This document shows positions 45,723-55,376 of a stretch of 64,000 nt of DNA, in pieces. The stretch is from Dehalococcoidia bacterium. Its GTDB lineage: Bacteria; Chloroflexota; Dehalococcoidia; GIF9; AB-539-J10. Under the pieces are notes generated by a model. That model was given only the letters and a program-made list of their open reading frames with translations, searched no databases and was not told the origin of the DNA. Made by a program: the position numbers and the translations under genes. The stretch's first letter is position 1, and every line of letters starts with the position of its first letter. The stretch is taken from the NCBI GenBank assembly GCA_007129495.1, contig SKVJ01000001.1, positions 24,876 through 88,875 on the forward strand. The letters are read 5' to 3'.

Positions 45723-47435
45723 TTGCCAACACCGACTAACGACGGCAACAACAAGGATGTAATCTATAATCGCTCACTGGGAGGGCTGGTTCGAGATGCC
45801 ACTCAAGCCTTCATACCGCTCAACGTTTTCTATAGACCCGAGGATATCAAGGATGTTGACTATGAGCGTGACCTGGCCGATCCGGGGTGCTATCCGTTCA
45901 CAAGGGGCATCTACCCGAAGATGTTTCGGGACAGGTTATGGATAAAGTCATTCATTGTCAGCTACAGCACGCCCGAGGAAACGAACGAGGCCTTTAAGGA
46001 ATACCTGGCGGGCGGGCAGACGGGGCTTCGACTGCTGTGTGACCTGCCCATACAGACGGGCATCGACCCCGACCATCCATCGTCATGGAACAGCATGCTG
46101 TGCGGCGGCATCTCTTCTTATGCCCTGGAAACCTACGAAAGAATGCTGGAAGGATTGCCCCTTGAGGACGTCGACTATGAGCTCGCGCACATGGGGATGT
46201 CCAGCTTTCTCTGTTTCTATTCATATCTTGTGGCGATGATGGAGAAAAGAGGTCTGGACATATCTGCGCTGCGTGGCGCCTCCATTAATGACCCATTCAG
46301 GTCCAAGATAGTCTATGGATGCCCTGATTTTCCCACCGAGATAGACCGTCGCATCTGCCTCGACCTCATCGAGTTCAGCGTCAGAAATACGCCAAAGTGG
46401 AAGGCGTATGCACCCAACGGAGTCGATCCACAGCAGTCGGGAATGACAGCGATACAGGAAGCCGCCCATGTCCTGGGCGTAGCTACGGCCGTCTACACCG
46501 ACATGATAAACGAGCGCAAGATCAGCCTTGATGAAATAGGTCCGACGGTCTTCTCAATGGATGCTGAGTCCGACCTATTCGAGACAATCTGCATGTTCAG
46601 AGCGACGCGAAGGATGTGGGCCAAGATAGCGAAAGAGAAGCTGGGGGCCACCACCGCTCGTGCGCAGAGCCTGCGTATAGGTATCAGGACGTCAGGTCTG
46701 TCACTGCAGACGCAGAAACCTTTGAATAACGCAGCCCGGGTTACCCTGCAGATACTTAGTTGCGTACTGGGCGGAGTCAACTCGGTGGATGCCTCCAGCA
46801 TCGATGAGGCCATCGGTCTGCCGTCCAAGGAGGCGCGACTTTTTAACCTCGATACGCAGCACATCATCACCCATGAAGCGAATGTGCCTCTGGTGGCCGA
46901 CCCGTTGGGAGGGTCCTATTACGTTGAGTGGCTGACCAACCAGATAGAAGAAGGGGCGAACGAGATCCTGCGGATGATTGAAGAGAATGGTGGCATGTGG
47001 GCGTGCCTGGAGTCAGGCTGGCTGAGACAGCAGATCGATTCCAGCCGGATGAGAGTGCAAGCAGAGATTAACGAAGGCAAACGGCTGATTGTTGGCGTCA
47101 ACGCGTTCCAGGGAGAAGAGGGACCAATCAACAAGGCCATCGAGAACTGTGCTTACAAGGTCCCCTCGAAGAAGCTCAGACTCCGTACGATAGCGGACGT
47201 CAGAAAGCTCAGAGCAACGCGTGATAATGAGAAGGTAAACGCCACCATCATGGAGCTGTACAGTGCCACCAAAGAAGGCAGAAACATCGTACGCGCGACT
47301 ATTGAGGCATCAAAGGCGGGTGTTACAGTGGGCGAGACGGTGGGAGTGATCCGCATGGCGTACGGATATGGCTATGACCCGTTGAATCAGATAGAAGCCC
47401 CCGGTTTCATCACCAACCTGCTGGGAGGCAAATAA
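45723..47435 (+). CDS. Acyl-CoA mutase large subunit, divergent methylmalonyl-CoA mutase family
   Basis: The 570-residue protein has the TIM-barrel plan of the MCM/ICM family: YPFTRGIYPKMFRDRLWIK, STPEETNEAFKEYLAGGQTGL, DPDHP, LGGVNSVDASSIDEAIGLPS and ADPLGGSYYVEWLT. The usual TIRQYAGF reads WIKSFIVS, and the SGYH-MQEAGA active-site segment reads SGMTAIQEAA, so the catalytic Tyr-His pair of MCM is missing. The substrate is therefore probably not methylmalonyl-CoA. TTG 45723 has GGAGGGG upstream. The B12 subunit overlaps its stop by a base. Confidence 0.87.
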   Translation: MPTPTNDGNNKDVIYNRSLGGLVRDATQAFIPLNVFYRPEDIKDVDYERDLADPGCYPFTRGIYPKMFRDRLWIKSFIVSYSTPEETNEAFKEYLAGGQTGLRLLCDLPIQTGIDPDHPSSWNSMLCGGISSYALETYERMLEGLPLEDVDYELAHMGMSSFLCFYSYLVAMMEKRGLDISALRGASINDPFRSKIVYGCPDFPTEIDRRICLDLIEFSVRNTPKWKAYAPNGVDPQQSGMTAIQEAAHVLGVATAVYTDMINERKISLDEIGPTVFSMDAESDLFETICMFRATRRMWAKIAKEKLGATTARAQSLRIGIRTSGLSLQTQKPLNNAARVTLQILSCVLGGVNSVDASSIDEAIGLPSKEARLFNLDTQHIITHEANVPLVADPLGGSYYVEWLTNQIEEGANEILRMIEENGGMWACLESGWLRQQIDSSRMRVQAEINEGKRLIVGVNAFQGEEGPINKAIENCAYKVPSKKLRLRTIADVRKLRATRDNEKVNATIMELYSATKEGRNIVRATIEASKAGVTVGETVGVIRMAYGYGYDPLNQIEAPGFITNLLGGK

Positions 47436-47842
47436 TGGCGGTCAAACAGAAGACCATCAGAGTGGTCATCGGGAAAGTGGGCTGTGACATTCACGAGAGG
47501 GGCGCACTCATACTGGCTCGCGCGTTCAGGGACGCCGGAATGGAAGTCATTTACCTGGGCAGATTTCAGACCGCCGATGCAGTTGCCAAGACGGCGGTGG
47601 ACGAAGACGCGAGCGTAGTTGCTTTGAGCGATCACACAGGGAGCATGCGTTACATCGCTGCAGACGTCATGGCTGCCCTCAAGAAATACGGCGGAGGCGA
47701 TATTCCCGTTATCGCCGGCGGCCTGATCGCCAGGAAGGACCTGCCCTATCTCGAAAAGCTGGGGGTCACCGGCAACTACGGTCCCGGCACGCCCTTGTCG
47801 GTAGTAATCGACCACATAAGGACAACCGTCGCAAAGACGTAA
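47435..47842 (+). CDS. Acyl-CoA mutase small (B12-binding) subunit
   Basis: The 135-residue protein is a stand-alone B12-binding domain: GKVGCDIHERG with Lys14, Asp18 and lower-ligand His20, then SDHTGSM and PVIAGGLIARKDLPYL with NYGPGTPL. It supplies adenosylcobalamin to the large subunit. Like isobutyryl-CoA mutase, the holoenzyme is split into two chains. Confidence 0.92.
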   Translation: MAVKQKTIRVVIGKVGCDIHERGALILARAFRDAGMEVIYLGRFQTADAVAKTAVDEDASVVALSDHTGSMRYIAADVMAALKKYGGGDIPVIAGGLIARKDLPYLEKLGVTGNYGPGTPLSVVIDHIRTTVAKT

Positions 47843-47916
47843 GGCACTGACGGCAGGAATGCTCCGGTTGAATGGAACAGCGGTACGCAACGGAACACCG
47901 ACAGCCTCAAGGCACG

Positions 47917-48471
47917 ATGAATATGACAATCAATGAACAGTCACGTCTTGTAAAGGGCTACGCGCAGGTCTACACAGGGCACTGCAAGGGCAAGACCACC
48001 GCTGCGTTGGGACTCGCTTTTCGAGCCATGGGAAGCGGCTTGAAGACCTACATAGGCCAGTTCATGAAAGGGCAACACTACGGCGAGCTCGAAGCAGCCA
48101 GACTGGTGAAGCCCTATATTACGATCGAGCAGTACGGCCGGAAGGATCTTGTGCACGTCAAGGAACCACCACTGCAGGAAGATATCCGGATGGCAGAGGA
48201 TGGTTTGTCCAAGGCTCGGAGCGCCATGCTATCGGGTGCCTATGATATCGTCGTGTTTGACGAGATCCTTACCGCACACGATTTTCGCCTGCTCTCTGTT
48301 GAGAGTATCCTGGAACTCGTACGCATCAAACCCTACAACGTGGAGATTGTGTTCACCGGCCGATATGCCCCGCAGGAAGTCATAGATGCCGTCGACCTCG
48401 TGACAGAGATGGTGGAAATACGCCATTACTATAGTAAGGGAGTCGAAGCCCGCAAGGGAATTGAGTTCTGA
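47917..48471 (+). CDS. Cob(I)alamin adenosyltransferase, CobA/BtuR type
   Basis: The 184-residue protein has the P-loop TGHCKGKTTAALGLAFRAMG, QFMKG, VFDEILTAHDF and VEIVFTGRYAPQEVID-type ending with EIRHYYSKGVEARKGIEF. It adenosylates cobalamin, providing the cofactor of the mutase just upstream. ATG 47917 has AAGG close by. An ATG at 47872 gives a longer, unlike-family N-terminus. Confidence 0.92.
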   Translation: MNMTINEQSRLVKGYAQVYTGHCKGKTTAALGLAFRAMGSGLKTYIGQFMKGQHYGELEAARLVKPYITIEQYGRKDLVHVKEPPLQEDIRMAEDGLSKARSAMLSGAYDIVVFDEILTAHDFRLLSVESILELVRIKPYNVEIVFTGRYAPQEVIDAVDLVTEMVEIRHYYSKGVEARKGIEF

Positions 48472-48610
48472 CGGAGAATCTGCGCAGTTTTCGAGGCGCC
48501 GTATCTGGGGAGAAGGCCATAGCAGCCACCGACTTCAGACAGGACGGCTGGTGAAGGAGGCTTAGGCAGGACCGTCCCGCACCGAAGACACGAAAGAGAG
48601 AGAGCTTGCA

Positions 48611-49588
48611 GTGGCAACGCGAAGAGCACTTAGCCGGGAAACCTCGATCCTGATAGACGATATGCTGCAGGGCAACGCGCGAGCCCTGGCCAGACTGATA
48701 ACGATCGTCGAGGAAGATGATGAAGAGAGCTATCAGGTTCTGAAGCACATCAGCCCATCATTTAATGCGCATCGTGTTGGTGTTACCGGGCCTCCAGGTG
48801 CCGGTAAGAGCACACTGGTCAACAGGTTGACCACATTCGCCAGGCAGAACGAACTGCGGGTAGGCATCATCTGCGCAGATCCGAGCAGCCCGTTCAGCGG
48901 TGGGGCAGTACTGGGCGACCGGGTAAGGATGACCCAGCATTATATGGACGAGGGAGTGCATATTCGAAGCATGTCCACGCGCGGGAGTCTCGGTGGCCTT
49001 CCGTCTACCGTCCATGGCATAATCAAGCTTATGGATGCGTCAGGTAAGGACCTGATACTGGTGGAAACCGTGGGTGTCGGACAGATGGAGCTCGACGTCA
49101 TGGAGAATGTGGACACGGTGGTGGTAGCGCTCGTCCCGGAGGCGGGCGATGACATACAGGCAATGAAGGCCGGCCTGATGGAGATTGCAGACATATTCGC
49201 GGTCAACAAGGCCGACCGACCGGGAGCCGAAAGCCTTGTGGCAGGAATCAGGAGCATGCTCGATCTCGTGTGCCAGAGCAATGACTGGATGATACCTGTA
49301 TTGGCCACACAGGCGGAGAACAACATCGGGGTTGGAGAGCTGTATGAGCAGATCTGCCATCACCGCAAGACCACAATAGAGACCGGTGCCTTCTCCGAAA
49401 GGAGGGCCCGGCAAAGGCATGATGAGTTCACTGCAATACTGCAGAAGATGGTTACACGGCAATTCATGGACACGATCTCGGCGGACGATCGCCTCGCAGG
49501 ATTCGTTTCGCAGATGAATAAAGGCGAAATAAGTCCGTACGCCGCAGCGGAAGAGATATTCGACACCATCACACGGAAGCTGCTCTGA
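48611..49588 (+). CDS. meaB: Methylmalonyl-CoA mutase-associated GTPase MeaB
   Basis: The 325-residue G3E GTPase has Walker A GPPGAGKST, ADPSSPFSGGAVLGDRVRM, ETVGVGQME and NKAD. It protects and reloads B12-dependent acyl-CoA mutases. GTG start. It completes the mutase-adenosyltransferase-chaperone set and supports that the divergent mutase is a functional adenosylcobalamin enzyme. Confidence 0.95.
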   Translation: MATRRALSRETSILIDDMLQGNARALARLITIVEEDDEESYQVLKHISPSFNAHRVGVTGPPGAGKSTLVNRLTTFARQNELRVGIICADPSSPFSGGAVLGDRVRMTQHYMDEGVHIRSMSTRGSLGGLPSTVHGIIKLMDASGKDLILVETVGVGQMELDVMENVDTVVVALVPEAGDDIQAMKAGLMEIADIFAVNKADRPGAESLVAGIRSMLDLVCQSNDWMIPVLATQAENNIGVGELYEQICHHRKTTIETGAFSERRARQRHDEFTAILQKMVTRQFMDTISADDRLAGFVSQMNKGEISPYAAAEEIFDTITRKLL

Positions 49589-49617
49589 AGTCAGAACTCA
49601 ACTCGACCCCGAGCCGC

Positions 49618-50172
49618 TTATATGAGTCCTTTCTTTCTGAGAAGCCAGAGTATGCCGGGTACCCTCAGGTCGAGTTCTACACCCTCCGGAAGATTCAGCA
49701 TGAACTCATCAGCCTCGTCCGCTGGCACTCTTATTACCTCTATTCCCTTGGTTTCCTGACTGCCGGTCCGTCCCACAAACTCCACTCCGGGGGCGAAGAA
49801 GTGCATAGCCCTGGTGCTCGTCACTGCCGCGCATAGAGGCGACAGGAACACCGGAATCAGCTCCGTTGCAGCATAGCCGGTTTCTTCAAGGAGCTCTCTG
49901 CGCGCCGCGTCCCCCTCGCTTTCGGCTTGGACATCCGTGAGGCCTGCCGGAAACTGTATGACGGAAGATTCAATCGGCGCACGCCAGTTCTTCTCAAAGA
50001 GCAGGTCGCCATCCTTCGTTAGAGCAATGATAACTACTGCCCCACTTCCGTGAACGTTTGTCCTTTCCACAGTCTCCCAAGCCAGATTCTCGCCCTTCCC
50101 GCTATCGATAACCTTCTCCACAATCCTGAAGAAGCGTCCCTCAAAAACTGTTCTTCTGCCGGTTACTCTCAT
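49618..50172 (-). CDS. Nudix hydrolase (ADP-ribose pyrophosphatase-like)
   Basis: The 184-residue protein has a Nudix box ending in ARRELLEETGYAA, preceded by PAGLTDVQAES. ADP-ribose pyrophosphatases share the FPAG element before the box and the late E-x-EGIE-like segment (KGIEVIRVPADEADE). It should hydrolyse a nucleoside diphosphate derivative. ATG 50172 has GGGAG 7 nt upstream. Longer frames upstream lack family similarity. It stands alone, convergent to meaB. Confidence 0.88.
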   Translation of the reverse strand: MRVTGRRTVFEGRFFRIVEKVIDSGKGENLAWETVERTNVHGSGAVVIIALTKDGDLLFEKNWRAPIESSVIQFPAGLTDVQAESEGDAARRELLEETGYAATELIPVFLSPLCAAVTSTRAMHFFAPGVEFVGRTGSQETKGIEVIRVPADEADEFMLNLPEGVELDLRVPGILWLLRKKGLI

Positions 50173-50974
50173 TCGGATTCTCCCTGTTGCAGCCTGTCGG
50201 GCGCGGGCATTCGCCTTCAATACTCCTGACCTCGCTCCTTGATTGATGTCCGTGCAGATTGTAGTCGCGTTCCAGTTCTCTGTAACTGGTATTTCCTCGG
50301 ACATTCATTTGTACGACTGAAATCTGTTGTCGCCTTCATTCCATGCTTCCATGGCCTTGCCGCCTGTCCACAGAGCTACCGTCACGTTTACCGCATAGTT
50401 TCCGTGTACCCTGGCTTACGAGTGGCCTGCAAGGGCACCGGCTAGGTTCGGACGCTCCGTCACGCCCGTGAGCCTTAGTGAGTTCTGCCTGCCTGTGTCA
50501 GTCTATCAGAGGACGCAGCCTCATACCGGTTCCGATCCCGGAAAGAGCGGCACTATTCCCGGCGATATAAACGAGTGCACCGTTTAGCTTGCGTCGGGCA
50601 TGATCGGGTTCGGGAAGGGATTGACGATAGGATGCACCGGCTATAGCGTACAGTAGCAAGGATTACGAAGGCTAGGCATGTTCTGTATGGGTTGATACGG
50701 GCAATCCCGGCCTGAACCTGGAACAGTAGTCGCAGTCTTGGCCATGGGAAACGACGTCCACGACTTGACCAGCTTTGAGAGAAACCGGCCGGAAATACCG
50801 GCGGTGTATTGGAGCCGCGAGATGGCACGGCTTGCTGCGTCGCAGGCCTCGCGTGGTGCAGATTGACATTGCAGGCCGACGACGATTGCCATCGTTCCTT
50901 CTATCATACGGTCTTGACTGCCGATATCGCCGAGTGCACCATACAATCAGCAGTTGACAGGCGGGAGGTGGACT
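50173..50974. other. 800-bp region without recognisable gene
   Basis: Frames here are short, on both strands, without family motifs or good starts. I found no tRNA, RNase P or SRP RNA core. It may be decayed coding DNA. Confidence 0.5.
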
Positions 50975-51163
50975 ATGTTAATGGTTTCCAAAGTCCTGCT
51001 CGTGGTGGCCGGTGTTCTCCTCGTGATGGATGCGATACTACTGGCTACAGGAAGTCCGAACCCGATTCCGGGTTGGCCGTTGCCTTGCCCTCTGACACTC
51101 GCAGCCCTGGGGCTGGGAATCATCCTGTTTGTGTTCAGCAGTAAGGCATCCCAGAAGAGATAG
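50975..51163 (+). CDS. Small two-helix membrane protein
   Basis: The 62-residue frame begins MLMVSKVLLVVAGVLLVMD and holds two membrane helices separated by SPNPIPGWPLPCP. GGGAGG lies 6 nt before the ATG, which supports translation. I do not recognise a family. The basic tail SSKASQKR suggests a cytoplasmic C-terminus. Confidence 0.55.
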   Translation: MLMVSKVLLVVAGVLLVMDAILLATGSPNPIPGWPLPCPLTLAALGLGIILFVFSSKASQKR

Positions 51164-51549
51164 TCGAGCCAGTCTTGACGAGCCAACGCCAATGGGCGAC
51201 ATAGCCCACGATATTGGATTTCTGAGCAGAGACCGCCAGCGAATCGAATGCGGCCGAAGGCCTTGTGGTCCACGCTGCAAACCGTGGGCCGTCGAACCTC
51301 GGAGAGGCACTGCTCTCCAGAACCGGCAACTGACGATACTCAGCGGACGCTACAGCGGGAGGAACCTATGGCCAGTGACCTTCCCCCTAAATCAGTACCA
51401 GTGTGAATCAGAGTCCTCTGTTAGACTGAGGGATACAGAGGAGGACTCGGAGTGGCACGCAAGCGGTACATGGAGAAGCAACTCACCAGAATGCTCCTGT
51501 GGCATAAGGCGTGAGGGGCAGCCGCGACTTATCCGGAGGGCAGATTACA
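51164..51549 (+). other. Region without clear gene; inverted repeat and possible 20-codon frame
   Basis: An 11-bp inverted repeat with a 3-base bulge (51411-51421 with 51435-51448) hides a GGAGG site. Just after it lies a 20-codon GTG-started frame (MARKRYMEKQ...). I have no other support for that peptide. Nothing else is recognised. Confidence 0.35.
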
Positions 51550-52428
51550 TTGAAGTACCGTTTAATTGCCATTGACCTGGACGGAACCGTTCTTGACGGA
51601 GACGGATTCATCTTTCCCGGTGCCAAGGAGGCCATCCGTGATGTTCTGGCTCGGGGAATTACCGTCACTCTGGCCACCGGGCGCATGTATCAGCCCAGCA
51701 ATCGCTTTGCAGAAGAGCTGAACGTCTCGGCGCCCCTCATCTGCTACCAGGGAGCATTGATACGCCAGTCCGGAAACGGAGACGTCTGGTGGCACAAGCC
51801 TTTGCCTCTGCCCGTGGCCCGAAAAGTGATTGCCGGGATACGGCGACTAGGCGTTCATCAGTACGCGTATGTCAACGGGGCCATCTACGTGGAACAAGTG
51901 CGCGACGAAGACCGGCGATATGCCCGGCGCAATGGCGTTGAGCTGCATCTGGTTGATGACCTTACGACGCTCCACCACGGGCGACCCACAGAGATTGCCG
52001 CCAGGGGCCAGCCCGAGGACATCGATCGTGTGGTGGCTCTTGTCCGTGACTGTTGCGGGTCTGAGGTTATCGTGAACAAGATACATAACTCCTTCTGCGA
52101 GATTGCGGACGCCGAATCCGGCAAGGGAAACGCCCTGGAGCACCTCGCGACACGGCTGGCTATTCCGCGGAGCCAGGTGGTTGCCATAGGCGACAGCCCG
52201 AACGACATCAGCATGCTCAGGTGGGCCGGGCTGGGCATTGTGGTCGGCGACGGTCCCGCTGAGGTCAGAGCAGCGGCGGACTGGGTCATCGGCGACGGGG
52301 CTCAGGACAGCTTCTGCGAGGCGATCGCCAGGCTGCTGGACGGCTCCACACCTGCCGGAGACACCACTCCTGGATCCCTGTGTGGGGAGCCGCGGCCGGG
52401 CCTCAGGAGATCGGTCGAACCTCCATAG
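51550..52428 (+). CDS. HAD superfamily Cof-type phosphatase
   Basis: The 292-residue protein starts YRLIAIDLDGT with nucleophile Asp9 and Asp11, then TLATGRMYQP (motif II Thr/Ser), and KGNALEHLATRLAIP with VAIGDSPNDISML (motifs III and IV). It resembles Cof/sugar- or flavin-phosphate phosphatases. Substrate unknown. TTG 51550 is the start nearest the family N-terminus, with GGAGG 10 nt upstream. Confidence 0.85.
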   Translation: MKYRLIAIDLDGTVLDGDGFIFPGAKEAIRDVLARGITVTLATGRMYQPSNRFAEELNVSAPLICYQGALIRQSGNGDVWWHKPLPLPVARKVIAGIRRLGVHQYAYVNGAIYVEQVRDEDRRYARRNGVELHLVDDLTTLHHGRPTEIAARGQPEDIDRVVALVRDCCGSEVIVNKIHNSFCEIADAESGKGNALEHLATRLAIPRSQVVAIGDSPNDISMLRWAGLGIVVGDGPAEVRAAADWVIGDGAQDSFCEAIARLLDGSTPAGDTTPGSLCGEPRPGLRRSVEPP

Positions 52429-52821
52429 TTTAGACCTTCAGCGATAATCGGATACAACCAGTGGGCCGATGAAACCATGCACACTATGATGGATGGGGAC
52501 AGTGGAGGGAGCGAAGGGATCTGCCTGCTGGCAGAGACCGGGTAACTACTGCTGAACATGCTACGGTGGTACAGTGGTTGGCAGGAGTGACTGCCTTTCG
52601 TTATGCGTACGAGAGCCGACCAGATTGGCCACGCGGCGCCGGCTTGCTCCTCAGTCATCGTACTCAGGCAGGAACTGCGAGACCCCAAGGTTGACACAGA
52701 CATCCAGTGGACAGTCATACTGCCAAGGCTATATAGTCTGCACTACGACCTCATGCGGGTCGTGTGTTCACATATGGTTGTGGGTGTCACCACCCTTCAG
52801 CACCCCGCCGCGGACAGACTC
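52429..52821. other. Region before the MFS gene without recognisable gene
   Basis: Frames on both strands are short or overlap neighbours. A TTGACA at 52693 has no good partner box. The MFS gene probably starts at 52822. Confidence 0.45.
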
Positions 52822-54102
52822 ATGCGGAATCGACCCCTGCGCAAGTCGAAATTCTTCTACGGTTACGTCGTAGTGATCGCTTCCTTTGCTGTGATCGCGG
52901 TGGCATCCGGGGCACTTTACAGCTTCAGCGTATTCGTGGAACCGCTGCAGCAGCATTTCGGTTGGAGTAGAGCCGTCACTGCCGGTGCTTTCTCGGTGTC
53001 TATGGTCGGTCAAGGCACGTTCTCAATTGGGAGCGGGAAACTGACCGACAGGTTTGGTCCTCGATTAGTGGTCAGCGTGTCCGGTCTCTTGTTCGGTCTG
53101 GGATTTCTCATGATGTCCCGCGTGGACACTGTCTGGCAGTTCTACATCGTATATGGGCTGATGATTGCGGCAGGTTTCAGCGGTGTACCAGTTCCTCTCA
53201 TGTCGACCATTGCCCGGTGGTTCCATACCAGACGCGGACTCATGACGGGGATCGTCATGGCTGGCTCCGGAGTGGGCACCATGCTGATGCCGCCTCTGGC
53301 AAACTGGCTCATCTATCATACCGACTGGCGCACCGCATACATGGCTCTCGGTCTCATCCTGACAGCAGTCATCGTTCTCTCGGCCCAATTTCTCCGGCGT
53401 GATCCATCGGAGGAGCGGTTCCGGCTCTCGAAATTGGACGAACTAACTGGCGAGCGGACAGCACAGACTTTTCCGCGTGCCGGCCTTCAACTCTCAGCCG
53501 TAATGCGCACAAAGCAGTTCTGGTTGCTGTGTATCGCATTCTTAGGCTTCGGGTACGCTTTCCAATCGGTCATGGTCCACGTGGTCGTCCACGCAAGAGG
53601 ACTGGGATTCTCTCCGGCAAGCGCCGCCGCCATCATGAGTGTTGTGGGTGGCTTCGGTATTGTTGGCAGAATTGGCGTCGGTGGCCTTGCAGACCGATTG
53701 GGAGCAAGATGGCTGCTGACAATAGTGTTCGCCATGCTTTCACTCAGCCTTTTCTGGCTGGTAATCGCCGACCAGCGGTGGGCAATCTACACACTGGCAG
53801 CTGTATTCGGGTTCGCGTATGGTGGAGTTGTACCTTTGGAGTCCTATAGGGCAGCTGAGTTGTTCGGGCTTCGTGCCCACGGGACGATTCTGGGAGCCAT
53901 CGTGTTCAGTGTCCTGATAGGAAGCGCAGGCGGACCAGCTCTCGCTGGTTACGGCTTCGACTTTCTTGGCAGCTATACGATACCTTTTGCAGTCTGTGGT
54001 GTTATCGCTGCACTGGCTGGGTTTCTCACCTTGTTTGTGAAACCGCTGCCATCAGGGTCCCCACAACAGGTTTCGACAGGCACTCAGATTGCGGAAGAAT
54101 GA
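52822..54102 (+). CDS. MFS transporter, monocarboxylate/oxalate (OFA/MCT)-like
   Basis: The 426-residue protein has about twelve membrane helices, FFYGYVVVIASFAVIAVASGALYSF at the start, and the conserved loop GxLTDRFGPR (GKLTDRFGPRLV) with GGLADRLGARW in the second half. It resembles OFA/MCT-type anion carriers. The substrate could be a short carboxylate. The start is chosen at ATG 52822. A long upstream extension to 52603 lacks hydrophobic helices. Confidence 0.85.
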   Translation: MRNRPLRKSKFFYGYVVVIASFAVIAVASGALYSFSVFVEPLQQHFGWSRAVTAGAFSVSMVGQGTFSIGSGKLTDRFGPRLVVSVSGLLFGLGFLMMSRVDTVWQFYIVYGLMIAAGFSGVPVPLMSTIARWFHTRRGLMTGIVMAGSGVGTMLMPPLANWLIYHTDWRTAYMALGLILTAVIVLSAQFLRRDPSEERFRLSKLDELTGERTAQTFPRAGLQLSAVMRTKQFWLLCIAFLGFGYAFQSVMVHVVVHARGLGFSPASAAAIMSVVGGFGIVGRIGVGGLADRLGARWLLTIVFAMLSLSLFWLVIADQRWAIYTLAAVFGFAYGGVVPLESYRAAELFGLRAHGTILGAIVFSVLIGSAGGPALAGYGFDFLGSYTIPFAVCGVIAALAGFLTLFVKPLPSGSPQQVSTGTQIAEE

Positions 54103-54299
54103 AGTGTCCTCACCTCTGTGGAGTGTTGGCAATCAGTAAGATGGGACACGCATTTGACCGAACACTTTCGCCATGACACTAGAGACCGCCGTTGCCTGCA
54201 AACGCGGCAGGTCGACCCCCCTGCGACTCAAGGCGGATCGCCAATCCCGACCGAAAGCCTGACATTGCAGTGGGCAACCAGCCATGGAACCTCGTACCT
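54103..54299. other. Intergenic stretch beside a decayed nuclease gene
   Basis: No gene is recognised. The long minus-strand frame crossing it has family similarity only in its upstream part, described in the next entry. Confidence 0.4.
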
Positions 54300-54660
54300 C
54301 ATGGCCCGTAGTCGTGCAGGTAGCCGAACCGGCACACCAGATTGACGCCGTTAATCCTCGGTGAGCGGCGGTATACTCACATTCTATGCCTTCTCGCTCA
54401 CGCTTGTCGCCGACTCTCTCCTTGAGCCAACTCACTTCTATGACGGCACTCTGACCCTCATGATTTGCGATGCGGGGAACCGCCGTGTGGGTGACGGCAC
54501 CGCACCGAATCGCGATGTTTTGACCTTCCACAACGCAGGTCAACGAACTATCCGCTGCTCCAGGTCCTTGTTTTGCCCACATACAGCAACGTAGTGGCTA
54601 CCCTGGCGTCTCGCAGCCGATAGACTCCCGGTTGAGGCGGTGGGATTCTATCTGTCAGAC
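54300..54660 (-). pseudogene. Frameshifted remnant of a GIY-YIG nuclease-like gene
   Basis: On the minus strand GVYRLRD and LLYVGKT appear in one frame, which is the GIY-YIG motif pair. A one-base shift inside the next codons continues as KDLEQRIVR, the usual next helix. Further on, a third frame gives THTAVPRI and EVSWLKERVGDKREREGIECE, which resemble the middle of such proteins. Several stops and frame changes are needed, so it is not functional as read. No start codon or ribosome site is obvious. Confidence 0.5.
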
Positions 54661-54998
54661 CTTTCCCTTCTGTTCACTTTCGCCCCAACCAATTCAAGTC
54701 GTGTGGATTCCCCAGTGTCTTCCTGACCATCGTGCCCCCTTCCAAGCCATAGTGAATGACAGCCCTTGACTCCCTACGGATACCATCCTCGATTGGGTTT
54801 CGCTCAGGTCCTTGATATCAGACCGGCACCGGGAGATAATCTGCACAGCCACCCACCAGCACTCCCCCTGGTTTCGCACTGAATACGCACGTATCATAGG
54901 CCATCATCAAGCATTTATGTGGCGTGCTGCATCGTGTTGCTTGAGAAGTTAGCGCGAATGAGTTTTGAGCAATCCAAGAGGATGGGAGGTGGGAGGAG
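54661..54998. other. Region without recognisable gene
   Basis: Nothing beyond short shadow frames on either strand. It ends with a purine-rich stretch carrying the ribosome site of the next gene. Confidence 0.4.
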
Positions 54999-55376
54999 TT
55001 GAATCAAGCGATGTACAGCTATCTTCAGCGCATAGCCAGCGCTGGAGATCTGACAACTTATGCTGAAGCAGGCCAGATCGTCGGGATGGATATCTCCTCG
55101 CCGGTAGGACGTACCGAGTTTGGCCACATCCCCGACGAAATCAATCAATACGAACACTGGGCAGGTCGCCCAATGATCTCCGCGGTGGTGATGCTGAAGG
55201 GCGAGAACATCCCAGGGAAAGGCTCCTTCAAGTGCGGGACTGGGCTCGGTCGATACGATGGACACGACTATGAGGCATTCCGAATGCAGGAAGTGACACG
55301 GGTGCACGAGTACTGGAAGGACCACCAGGCTACGCGCCACCGAGCGCTTCCCAGAGCACGGCCAGGGTTTTCTTAG
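54999..55376 (+). CDS. Conserved protein of unknown function, 125 residues
   Basis: The protein starts with MNQAMYSYLQRIASAGDLTTYAEAGQIVG and contains EINQYEHWAGRPMISAVVM and a GxGLGRYDGHDYEAF segment, ending in EVTRVHEYW. I recall similar short bacterial proteins with a winged-helix-like TTYxExG start, but no function. The purine-rich GGGAGGTGGGAGGAG precedes it. The start is TTG 54999 or ATG 55011. It may be the only intact gene of the decayed segment. Confidence 0.65.
   Translation: MNQAMYSYLQRIASAGDLTTYAEAGQIVGMDISSPVGRTEFGHIPDEINQYEHWAGRPMISAVVMLKGENIPGKGSFKCGTGLGRYDGHDYEAFRMQEVTRVHEYWKDHQATRHRALPRARPGFS

Noticed and set aside
51450..51520. A 20-codon peptide gene after an inverted repeat
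   Set aside because: The ribosome site is good but the frame is very short and nothing else supports it, so it is only mentioned in the gap entry.
54133..54582. A 149-codon intact minus-strand gene
   Set aside because: Only a middle part resembles a nuclease family and the N-terminal motifs lie in other frames, so it is better read as a frameshifted remnant.
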